Notes under the pieces: model-generated | Told to the model about the DNA's origin: nothing | Seen by the model: only the letters and a program-made list of their open reading frames with translations | Database searches by the model: none | In this document: piece after piece, positions 8,046-14,220 of the stretch | Layout: each line of letters opens with the position of its first letter | Position numbering within the stretch: the first letter of the stretch is position 1 | Translations under genes and position numbers: made by a program | DNA from: Bermanella sp051277445 | GTDB lineage: Bacteria > Pseudomonadota > Gammaproteobacteria > Pseudomonadales > Oceanobacteraceae | Assembly: GCA_051277445.1 (NCBI GenBank) | Contig: JBNMQC010000051.1 | Location: 1 to 14,412, forward strand | Direction of reading: 5' to 3' | DNA: 14,412 nt

Positions 8046-8567
8046 TTATGCCTCCGTCGCAGATTGAGAGGGTTCAAAATATTGCACCGCTTGCAACTTA
8101 CCTTTACCACTTTGAATGGCGCTGGCGGCTTGTTTGATGGCGGCTTTGATTCTAGGGTAGGTACCGCAACGACAAATGTTGCCGCTCATGGCGTTATCAA
8201 TATCGCGATCAGTGGGATTTGGGTTACGAGTTAATAAGGCGGTGGCACTGACAATTTGACCGCTTTGGCAATAACCGCATTGAGGGACGCTGCTATCGAC
8301 CCAAGCCTGTTGCACGACGGATATCAGCTCTGGGTTACCGATGCCTTCAATGGTGGTGACATTTTTATTGGCAACAGAGGCGGCTGGTAAGATACAAGTG
8401 CGAGTAGATTGTCCATCCACTAACATACTGCATGCCCCGCATAAGCCCATACCGCAGCCGAATTTACTACCTTTGAGCTTCAGGTGGTCACGAACCACCC
8501 ATAATAAAGGGGTGTCATCAGGAGCATCCACTTCCACGGGCTGGCCATTTAAGTTAAAGCGCAACAT
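8046..8567 (-). CDS. [2Fe-2S] subunit of the molybdenum hydroxylase (IorA-like)
   Basis: This small electron-transfer subunit carries electrons from the Mo centre. The ATG at 8567 gives 173 aa with GGAG six bases upstream; a TTG at 8579 is in frame, but it would put that ribosome site inside the gene. The plant-ferredoxin-like N-domain holds Cys38, Cys43, Cys46 (GCGMGLCGAC) and Cys58. The C-terminal all-helical [2Fe-2S]-binding domain holds Cys97 and Cys100 (QCGYCQSGQ) and Cys132 and Cys134 (NICRCGTYPRI), so both clusters are complete. It has no signal peptide of its own and presumably travels through the Tat system bound to the large subunit, as is usual in this family. It is the first gene of the operon. 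Confidence 0.93.
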   Translation of the reverse strand: MLRFNLNGQPVEVDAPDDTPLLWVVRDHLKLKGSKFGCGMGLCGACSMLVDGQSTRTCILPAASVANKNVTTIEGIGNPELISVVQQAWVDSSVPQCGYCQSGQIVSATALLTRNPNPTDRDIDNAMSGNICRCGTYPRIKAAIKQAASAIQSGKGKLQAVQYFEPSQSATEA

Positions 8568-8603
8568 GCATCTCTCCAAGCGTCGGCATGGTTTTAATTG
8601 GGG

Positions 8604-8635
8604 TTAGAGTATAGGCTCTAAAATTGATTTTCAAT
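8604..8635 (-). promoter_or_regulatory. Candidate promoter with two inverted repeats, molybdenum hydroxylase operon
   Basis: On the - strand TTGAAA (8634-8629) and TATACT (8613-8608) are separated by 15 bases, about 40 bases upstream of the small-subunit ATG. A perfect inverted repeat TTAGAG-N6-CTCTAA (8604-8621) covers the -10, and ATTGA-TTT-TCAAT (8623-8635) covers the -35. The short spacer is typical of promoters that need help or are regulated. The regulator is unknown. Confidence 0.4.
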
Positions 8636-8748
8636 ACAAGGAACAGTGTTAATCATTTCCCGCTCTATGGGGTTTCGATTTGGTTTTGTCTATACTGGCC
8701 ATATATGTGCAGTCAGCCGTATTTCACGTTTTTTAATCGAGCTTGATC

Positions 8749-9246
8749 ATGAAAAAATTATTAGTTTTGACAACCGGCGGTACCCTAGACAAGGTGTATT
8801 TTGATGCCTTAAGCGAGTTTCAAGTGGGCGCCCCAGTGGCTGGCGATATTTTACAGCGAATGAATGTGGCGCTGGATGTTGAGTTGATTGAGGTGTGCCG
8901 AAAAGACAGCCTAGAATTAACGGGTGGTGATCGTGAAAAATTGAAATCCATTATCGAATCATCCTCTGCCCAGAGAATTTTAATTACCCATGGTACAGAT
9001 ACCATGGTAAACAGCGCGAAAGCAATTGGTGAGCAAGCGGGTAAAGTCATTGTGTTCACTGGCGCTATGCAACCTGCGGCTTTTACCAATACCGATGCCA
9101 TATTTAATATCGGTACGGCCGTGGGCGCGTTGATGTCGCCTAATACCCCTGATGGTTGTTACATTGCCATGAGTGGTCAGGTATATGGGGCGGATGACGT
9201 GAAAAAAAATTATGACAGCAAACGCTTTGAAACCACAAACCCTTGA
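8749..9246 (+). CDS. Single-domain asparaginase-like protein
   Basis: The 165-aa product matches only the N-terminal, catalytic-residue-bearing half of L-asparaginases, which are normally about 330 aa and hydrolyse Asn to Asp and ammonia. It keeps TTGGT with Thr12, HGTDTMV with Thr83-Asp84, the TGAM stretch, and VKKN with Lys152/153 near the place of the family's catalytic lysine. The second domain, which helps complete the active site in the dimer, is absent. Start ATG 8749 has a weak GAG 7 bases upstream; TTG 8743 is a less likely alternative. The frame ends naturally and a strong terminator follows 38 bases later, so this looks like a settled short family rather than a broken gene. Activity on asparagine is uncertain. 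Confidence 0.8.
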   Translation: MKKLLVLTTGGTLDKVYFDALSEFQVGAPVAGDILQRMNVALDVELIEVCRKDSLELTGGDREKLKSIIESSSAQRILITHGTDTMVNSAKAIGEQAGKVIVFTGAMQPAAFTNTDAIFNIGTAVGALMSPNTPDGCYIAMSGQVYGADDVKKNYDSKRFETTNP

Positions 9247-9284
9247 AGCGACTCAACAACACCTAAACATTAAATGATACACAT

Positions 9285-9328
9285 AAAAAAGCCCGCCTAA
9301 GAATGTGATGACTTAGGCGGGCTTTTTT
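9285..9328. terminator. Bidirectional terminator, asparaginase-like / desaturase
   Basis: AAAAAAGCCCGCCTAAG (9285-9301) pairs perfectly over 17 bp with its complement at 9312-9328 around a 10-base loop. A- and T-runs on the two flanks make it work on both strands, for the two convergent genes. Confidence 0.96.
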
Positions 9329-9340
9329 GTTTTTTGATGA

Positions 9341-10375
9341 TTAGACCTGAGGCGCTAACGACTCTTTTGGATGTTTGGTGAACCGGTTTGCTCTTAAAAT
9401 ACTGCCAAAATCATTAAAGCGTACGCCGTTTTCTTTCATGACTGGGTAAACTTTATAGGCCACCATTTGCCTTAAGTAAAATGGCTGGCTAACCACAAAA
9501 TGGTGTAATGCATGGGTTGCACCAAAATTAAAACAAAAAAGTTGAACGGGCAGCAGGCTCCAATGGTTCATGATTTGGCATTGCTTGATCAGCGAGTCCA
9601 CATCGCCATAGTAGTGCAGCGCGGCGGTAATATTATGTAGGCAAAATGCACGTAATAAATTAGGTAAAATCCACACAACCATGACCACCGAAAGTACATC
9701 CATCGTTTGCAAAAACAAGTGTGAATACTCTAATCCCAATACCGCGTTAAGGTTGAACGCGTCATAAAGCTGAAACGCTAAAAAACCATACAGCCCAATC
9801 ACGTATAAGTGCGCCAGTGGTGCACCTTTAGAAACAAAACGAAAGAAGCTGTAATCTTTCATTGAGCTCAGCTCTTTGATGCGTAAAGAAATGGAAAGAA
9901 AACCGTCTAATGAAATAATTAAGCGCTTTAAACTAAAGGCCATGCCATTTCCTAATACCCGCTCTTCGATGTCATCTGGTGTGCCTGACACTTTATGGTG
10001 ATTGAAGTGTAATGTGCGGCGATACCATGGGTTGACGGTATTTGGGCGCATCAACCAGACGATGGCCATCATGGTGTTTTGTATAAGAGGCTGCTTACGA
10101 AAATACAGGCGATGAATTAAGTCATGTTCAAGCTCATGGCTAATGGATGCAAATACGGCTGAAATGAGCACGCAGGCCCAAGCGGGAATCCAATCTGCGA
10201 TGTAGGCATAGCCAGACAAAAGCATGCCGAATAGGGCGCTTAAGCAAATGGTCAGTCCAATGGCATTTTGTTGCAGCAGAATCGGGTGAGCAAGCTTAAG
10301 ATCGCTATCCGCTTGGCGAATGGCCTGCTGGATATTCTTGACCGCCTGGGTATCTTGGGTAGTTGGTTTAATCAT
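9341..10375 (-). CDS. Membrane fatty acid desaturase-family protein
   Basis: This is a 344-aa integral membrane di-iron enzyme of the fatty acid desaturase/hydroxylase superfamily, which would introduce a double bond or hydroxyl group into an acyl or related lipid chain using O2. The three histidine boxes are clear: HELEH (80-84, with a further His88), HFNHH (123-127) and HALHH (288-292), with His247 and His254 between. Hydrophobic segments lie near 38-58, 63-80, 185-205 and 222-245. Substrate and position specificity cannot be read from the sequence. The ATG at 10375 has no Shine-Dalgarno sequence before it. It is a single-gene unit, convergent with the asparaginase-like gene and divergent from the DUF5610 gene. 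Confidence 0.85.
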   Translation of the reverse strand: MIKPTTQDTQAVKNIQQAIRQADSDLKLAHPILLQQNAIGLTICLSALFGMLLSGYAYIADWIPAWACVLISAVFASISHELEHDLIHRLYFRKQPLIQNTMMAIVWLMRPNTVNPWYRRTLHFNHHKVSGTPDDIEERVLGNGMAFSLKRLIISLDGFLSISLRIKELSSMKDYSFFRFVSKGAPLAHLYVIGLYGFLAFQLYDAFNLNAVLGLEYSHLFLQTMDVLSVVMVVWILPNLLRAFCLHNITAALHYYGDVDSLIKQCQIMNHWSLLPVQLFCFNFGATHALHHFVVSQPFYLRQMVAYKVYPVMKENGVRFNDFGSILRANRFTKHPKESLAPQV

Positions 10376-10386
10376 GGCTACATCAC

Positions 10387-10415
10387 ATTATTTTTATTGT
10401 TATTTATGGTTACAA
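10387..10415 (-). promoter_or_regulatory. Candidate promoter for the desaturase gene
   Basis: On the - strand TTGTAA (10415-10410, 4/6) and AATAAT (10392-10387, 5/6) are spaced by exactly 17 bases. Transcription would start only about five bases before the ATG. That fits the lack of a ribosome binding site, but the region is AT-rich, so the match may be chance. Confidence 0.35.
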
Positions 10416-10636
10416 ATCTTAACAATCTGTCGAGCAGGGGTCTTGGTTTATTATTGGTACAGAGTGATTAATTATGCGCTAATCGATTGATTGTCTTACA
10501 GTTTTTATAGGTTGTGATTGGATTGTTAGGCAATCAAGCGGGGTCAGGTGAGCTTAGTTACCAAGAGATATGTCGGCGTTTTATATCAGTCTTGTTGTTT
10601 ATTCCTTTTTAGCCTTACCTGATGGGCGGCTTAGGC
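10416..10636. other. Intergenic region between desaturase and DUF5610 genes
   Basis: This stretch belongs to the 340-base gap between the two divergent genes. It holds no convincing reading frame, RNA gene or terminator. Small symmetrical patches are present, for example GATTG-TTAGG-CAATC near 10518-10535 and an AATCGATT palindrome near 10480-10490. These could be operator sites, but nothing identifies a regulator. Confidence 0.5.
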
Positions 10637-10663
10637 TAAAGTAACATCCCCCAAAGCCGATAA
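10637..10663 (+). promoter_or_regulatory. Sigma-28 (FliA) flagellar promoter
   Basis: TAAAGTAA (10637-10644), an 11-base spacer and GCCGATAA (10656-10663) match the FliA consensus TAAAGTTT-N11-GCCGATAA at 14 of 16 positions, with the exact spacing and a perfect -10 element. Transcription would begin about 45 bases before the ATG at 10716. No other gene on this strand lies nearby, so the DUF5610 gene is the target. Confidence 0.9.
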
Positions 10664-10715
10664 CGGGTATATCACTCATTTAACAAGGCCAAGGCTGGCT
10701 ACCCAGAGGTGTGCC

Positions 10716-11846
10716 ATGTTGTCGTTTAATTCTGCGTTATTTAACAAATCTAATCTCTTTTCACAGCCGATTCAGCCGCGTGTGATGGCTGAGGAAAATC
10801 TCGATCAAGATAAGTTCGCCAATCAGCGTTTGGGTCAAGCTTTAAAAGATAATCTTGGCGTGGATATGCCGCCTGAGAAAACGGTTAACGAATCGAAAAG
10901 CGTATTTGATATTGATGCGGTCATTGATACCGTGATGCAACATGTAGGCAAACGCATTGATCAAGCGCGTTCTAATGGCGCCAGTGATGACGATCTTAAG
11001 TCCATGTTTGATGCCGCGCGAAGCGGTGTTGAAACCGGCTTTAAGCAAGCCCGTGAGCAAATTGATGCTCTTAATAAACTCGATGACCCTTTGGCTGAGA
11101 AAATCGATGCGGCTGAACAAGGGATTTATAAAGGCATTGATGAGTTAGAAGAAGGCACGTTTAACCCTCAAGCTGAAATTATAAAGGCCAATACGATTGA
11201 GTATGCCAAAGCGTATGAGCGCACCAGCAATAGCTTTGAGTTTGAGCTCACCACCCAAGAAGGGGATGTGGTGAAGATTCAAGCTATGAGCAATTATAAG
11301 TCCTATCAAGAAGCCTTAAGTACTCAAGGTAACGGTAAAGCATTATACGCCAGTTACAGTGAGCAAAATAATCGCTCCGGCTTTAACCTCTTAGTAGAAG
11401 GGGATTTGAATGATGATGAAATGGCGGCGATTGAATCCCTAATGGCTCAGGTCAACGATCTAGCCAATGAGTTTTATACAGGGGATTTGGGTACTGCTTT
11501 TGATATGGCCATGAATCTGACCAGTGATGCGGATCAAATTGCTCAGTTCAGCTTGGATTTAAAGCAAAGCCAGGTGAGTGCTTATGAATATGGCGCCATG
11601 AAAGGCGAAGCACTGGGTAATAATGGTAAAGGGTACGAAACAGCCAAGTTACCAAAAGGCCTTGCTGACCCATTAGCCAATTTTGCACAAGGTGTGAAAA
11701 ATGCTTATGAAGAGGCAAGTCAATTTGCTAATTCACGTAGCTTGCTTGAAAACTTATTTGAGCAAATGGACCAAACCACTCAATCTCTGGGTAAGAGCCA
11801 ATTACCAGATCTGTTGAAGCCTATGCTTAATGGGTTGAACGCATAA
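10716..11846 (+). CDS. DUF5610-like protein under sigma-28 control
   Basis: This 376-aa acidic, mostly helical protein has unknown function. Residues about 63-125 carry the pattern I associate with DUF5610: a helix ending in VGKRIDQARSNGASDDDL, then AARSGVETGFKQAREQI. A beta-rich stretch follows around 172-230, with FELTTQEGDVVKI and GFNLLVEGDLNDDE, then a helical C-terminus. There is no signal peptide or membrane segment, and no cysteine or tryptophan in the whole protein, a composition common in proteins exported through the flagellar apparatus. The ATG has AGAGG six bases upstream. A FliA-type promoter precedes it and a terminator follows, so it is a one-gene late-flagellar unit. The family assignment is from memory of the pattern. 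A motility-linked role is inference from the promoter. Confidence 0.75.
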   Translation: MLSFNSALFNKSNLFSQPIQPRVMAEENLDQDKFANQRLGQALKDNLGVDMPPEKTVNESKSVFDIDAVIDTVMQHVGKRIDQARSNGASDDDLKSMFDAARSGVETGFKQAREQIDALNKLDDPLAEKIDAAEQGIYKGIDELEEGTFNPQAEIIKANTIEYAKAYERTSNSFEFELTTQEGDVVKIQAMSNYKSYQEALSTQGNGKALYASYSEQNNRSGFNLLVEGDLNDDEMAAIESLMAQVNDLANEFYTGDLGTAFDMAMNLTSDADQIAQFSLDLKQSQVSAYEYGAMKGEALGNNGKGYETAKLPKGLADPLANFAQGVKNAYEEASQFANSRSLLENLFEQMDQTTQSLGKSQLPDLLKPMLNGLNA

Positions 11847-11868
11847 TATTGAGTCAGTATGGATTGCT

Positions 11869-11904
11869 AACGGGAGTCTCAGTTATGTGGGGCTCCCGTT
11901 TTTT
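11869..11904 (+). terminator. Terminator after the DUF5610 gene
   Basis: AACGGGAGTCTC (11869-11880) pairs with GGGGCTCCCGTT (11889-11900) with two G-T wobbles and an 8-base loop, running into six T. Confidence 0.93.
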
Positions 11905-11957
11905 ATTCTGTGATACCGTGGTATTCTGCATTCACCTTAAAGTATTAGGCTGAATTT

Positions 11958-12200
11958 GTGCAGATCCAACTATTAGGTACAACAGGTTGCCATCTCTGTG
12001 ATGTGGCTGAACGCATGGCTCGTCGAATTGTTCCCGTATTTGGTTTCTCGTTAGAGTATGTGGATATTGCCGAAGACGACGCATTGGTTGATCAATATGG
12101 CCTACGCATACCTGTTTTACGCAGTGCCAACGAGCAAGAGCTTGGCTGGCCATTTGAAGAAGAACAATTGATCCATTGGCTAGAAGCTTTAAACCCCTAG
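11958..12200 (+). CDS. Small glutaredoxin-like (DUF836-type) thiol protein
   Basis: This 80-aa thioredoxin-fold protein starts QIQLLGTTGCHLCD, with a CxxC redox pair Cys11-His-Leu-Cys14 at the start of the first helix and a cis-proline loop RIPVLR (50-55, Pro52). The layout is that of the glutaredoxin-family DUF836 group, which is expected to act in cytosolic thiol-disulfide exchange; its partner is unknown. Start is GTG 11958 with a weak AGG 8 bases upstream. The 46-base gap to the lipoprotein gene holds no terminator, so the two are probably co-transcribed. The pairing with a cysteine-rich lipoprotein may be coincidental, because the two proteins act in different compartments. Confidence 0.85.
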   Translation: MQIQLLGTTGCHLCDVAERMARRIVPVFGFSLEYVDIAEDDALVDQYGLRIPVLRSANEQELGWPFEEEQLIHWLEALNP

Positions 12201-12246
12201 CTGAGATCTCAACTACAATAATAGAAACAGTAAAAGGAGCGGCAAC

Positions 12247-12954
12247 GTGTTCCAACGTTTAACTTTAATCTTATGTGTACTGGCCCTAAGTGCCTGTAGT
12301 GGCGTCTCTCGTACCCCAGACGAACAAGCCATCAGCTATGCCCTAGTGGAAGATGTGACGGTGCGTAAATTAGCGGATGAATGCAGTAGCTTAAGTGTCA
12401 CAGCGAAACAATCGGCGTGGCGCGGTTACCGCAGCTGGTGGAAGCGTAACGGCAGCCTAGTAGAGGCGGCTGATTATGGCTTGAGCTATAACCTGGTAAC
12501 CTTAACGGATTCTCGCCAAGAAACCGGTGCCCGTTATGCCATGGGCCTCACTTTTGATATCGTTGCCGAAGCCGAGCAGCGTGTAGAAGCGCTATTGAAA
12601 GATGGCGACAAAGCCGAAACCTGTTTAGATATTATGGGCGAGTACCGCGATGGCTCCATGGATCTGCGTGAAGACCAAAATCTTTACCCAATTCTAGTGC
12701 GTCTGCAGCAAGAACATGATTCGCAAGGTCAAGATTTGTACTTGAAAATGAGCAAGATTGAAGACAAGTCCAATAAAAAATTCTCGCGCAGTGCATACGC
12801 CGTTGAGCGCATGGTAAAGCGCGAAGGTTGTGCAAATCCTAAAGTTCGTACGCTAAAAGCAGATGGCCCCAATGAAGTCCTTGAAGCCACCTGTGCCGAT
12901 AATAGTTTCATGTTGGTGCGTTGTGAATGGCGTAATTGTAAAATTCAAAACTAA
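12247..12954 (+). CDS. Cysteine-rich lipoprotein of unknown function
   Basis: I do not recognise the family. The 235-aa product has a lipoprotein signal: a short basic start, a hydrophobic run and the lipobox LSAC (14-17), so Cys17 should be lipidated. Asp is not at +2 (the residue is Ser), which suggests outer-membrane sorting. The mature protein has six further cysteines at 46, 126, 195, 216, 226 and 231. The last four form a compact C-terminal module (CANP...ATCADNS...RCEWRNC) that looks disulfide-bonded. A helical, charged middle part (about 50-190) contains WWKRNGS. Start is GTG with a strong AAGGAG seven bases upstream. It follows the glutaredoxin-like gene on the same strand. Confidence 0.8.
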   Translation: MFQRLTLILCVLALSACSGVSRTPDEQAISYALVEDVTVRKLADECSSLSVTAKQSAWRGYRSWWKRNGSLVEAADYGLSYNLVTLTDSRQETGARYAMGLTFDIVAEAEQRVEALLKDGDKAETCLDIMGEYRDGSMDLREDQNLYPILVRLQQEHDSQGQDLYLKMSKIEDKSNKKFSRSAYAVERMVKREGCANPKVRTLKADGPNEVLEATCADNSFMLVRCEWRNCKIQN

Positions 12955-12963
12955 TGGTGCATG

Positions 12964-12984
12964 GCTGGAACGATTCATTCCAGC
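12964..12984 (+). repeat. Short inverted repeat after the lipoprotein gene
   Basis: GCTGGAA and TTCCAGC form a perfect 7-bp stem with a 7-base loop ten bases after the lipoprotein stop. There is no T-run, so it may protect the 3' end of the mRNA rather than terminate it. Confidence 0.5.
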
Positions 12985-13018
12985 TTAAAGGCCAAGCAAT
13001 TATTGAGACTTAATAATG

Positions 13019-13050
13019 AAACCGATAGGGTAAGCCTTATCGGTTTTTTT
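13019..13050 (+). terminator. Terminator between the lipoprotein gene and tas
   Basis: AAACCGATA (13019-13027) pairs with TATCGGTTT (13038-13046), with extra GG/CC pairing inside, followed by a run of seven T to 13050. The tas ribosome site begins only about seven bases later. Confidence 0.88.
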
Positions 13051-13068
13051 GTGTTTGAAGGCAAGTAA

Positions 13069-14106
13069 ATGAAATTTAAGAAATTAGGTAATACCAATCT
13101 GGATGTGAGTTTAATCTGTCTTGGCACCATGACGTGGGGCGAGCAAAACACAGAGAAAGAAGCGCATGAGCAATTGAATTACGCCATCTCACAAGGGATT
13201 AATTTCATCGATGCGGCCGAGATGTATCCCGTTCCCCCTAGACCTGAAACACAAGGCTTAACGGAGCAGTATATTGGAACCTGGCTTGCTAAACGCGGGC
13301 AGCGTGATGATGTCATTTTAGCGTCTAAAGTGGCCGGCCCTGGCAACGGTCTGAACTATTTAAGAAATGGCCCGCGTTTAACCGCAGAGCATATTCATCA
13401 AGCCATCGATTCCAGTTTGCAGCGCTTGCAGACGGATTACGTGGATTTGTATCAGCTTCATTGGCCTGACCGTAACACCAATTTCTTCGGTAAATTAGGC
13501 TACGAAGTCAAAGAAGATGAACAGATCACCCCTTTGTTTGATACGGTCAGTGCTATTAATGAATTGGTACAGCAGGGCAAAATTCGACACTGGGGGTTCA
13601 GTAATGAAACTCCTTGGGGTGTAATGAAAGCTCTAAGCATTTGTGAGGAACAGGGTTTTACCAAACCTGTTTCCATTCAAAACCCATACAATCTTTTGAA
13701 TCGAACCTATGAAGTGGGTCTAGCTGAAATCAGTCATCGTGAAAACATGGGATTGTTGGCTTATAGTCCCATGGCGTTTGGGGCACTTAGCGGTAAGTAT
13801 CTGGGTGATGAGAAGCCTGAAAAAGGCCGTTTGACTCTGTATGAACGCTTTACCCGTTACAATAACGAGCAAGCGGTCAAGGCCACACAGGCATACGTGA
13901 ATATTGCTAAGTATTTTGATCTAACACCGGCTCAAATGAGTTTGGCCTTTGTGAATCAGCAAGCTTTTTTAACCAGTAATATCATTGGCGCGACCAGTAT
14001 GGAGCAATTAGCTGAAAACATTGCCAGTGTGGATGTGAGCTTAAGTGATGAAGTACTGGCTGAAATTGCCAAGGTGCATATTGCCAGACCGAATCCTGCC
14101 CCTTAA
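13069..14106 (+). CDS. tas: Aldo/keto reductase Tas
   Basis: This is an NADPH-dependent aldo/keto reductase of the Tas type, 345 aa (E. coli Tas 346). Long conserved stretches match E. coli Tas: LGTMTWGEQN, AAEMYPVPPRPETQGLTE, FGKLGY, SIQNPYNLLNR, RFTRYNNEQ and a PAP C-terminus. The catalytic tetrad is intact as Asp48, Tyr53, Lys87 and His131 in a TIM barrel. The physiological substrate of Tas is not settled; in E. coli it was found through complementation of a tyrosine-requiring strain under starvation. The start is ATG with GAAGG 7 bases upstream. A terminator sits just before the ribosome site, so its promoter must overlap that hairpin or transcription must read through. Confidence 0.95.
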   Translation: MKFKKLGNTNLDVSLICLGTMTWGEQNTEKEAHEQLNYAISQGINFIDAAEMYPVPPRPETQGLTEQYIGTWLAKRGQRDDVILASKVAGPGNGLNYLRNGPRLTAEHIHQAIDSSLQRLQTDYVDLYQLHWPDRNTNFFGKLGYEVKEDEQITPLFDTVSAINELVQQGKIRHWGFSNETPWGVMKALSICEEQGFTKPVSIQNPYNLLNRTYEVGLAEISHRENMGLLAYSPMAFGALSGKYLGDEKPEKGRLTLYERFTRYNNEQAVKATQAYVNIAKYFDLTPAQMSLAFVNQQAFLTSNIIGATSMEQLAENIASVDVSLSDEVLAEIAKVHIARPNPAP

Positions 14107-14157
14107 ATAGAGTGTTTCAAAAAGACTAAGCGGGTCGTTGATGAAACGATAAACATA

Positions 14158-14192
14158 AAAAAAGCGGATACAAAAATGGTATCCGCTTTTTT
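14158..14192. terminator. Bidirectional terminator after tas
   Basis: AAAAAAGCGGATAC (14158-14171) pairs perfectly with GTATCCGCTTTTTT (14179-14192) around a 7-base loop. It serves tas and the convergent gene that ends at 14221. Confidence 0.95.
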
Positions 14193-14220
14193 ATGGTTGC
14201 TTGTGAAATATCGAAGACGG

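Noticed and set aside
8749..9246. Asparaginase-like gene as a truncated pseudogene
   Set aside because: Catalytic motifs are intact, the reading frame is clean, and a terminator follows after 38 bases with no remnant of a second domain.
10842..11120. 92-codon open frame on the - strand inside the DUF5610 gene
   Set aside because: It lies fully antisense to a well-supported gene with its own promoter and ribosome site, and its sequence shows no recognisable family or ribosome binding site.
11938..11964. TAAAGTAT upstream of the glutaredoxin-like gene as a second sigma-28 promoter
   Set aside because: The sequence 11 bases downstream is TGTGCAGA, which does not resemble GCCGATAA.
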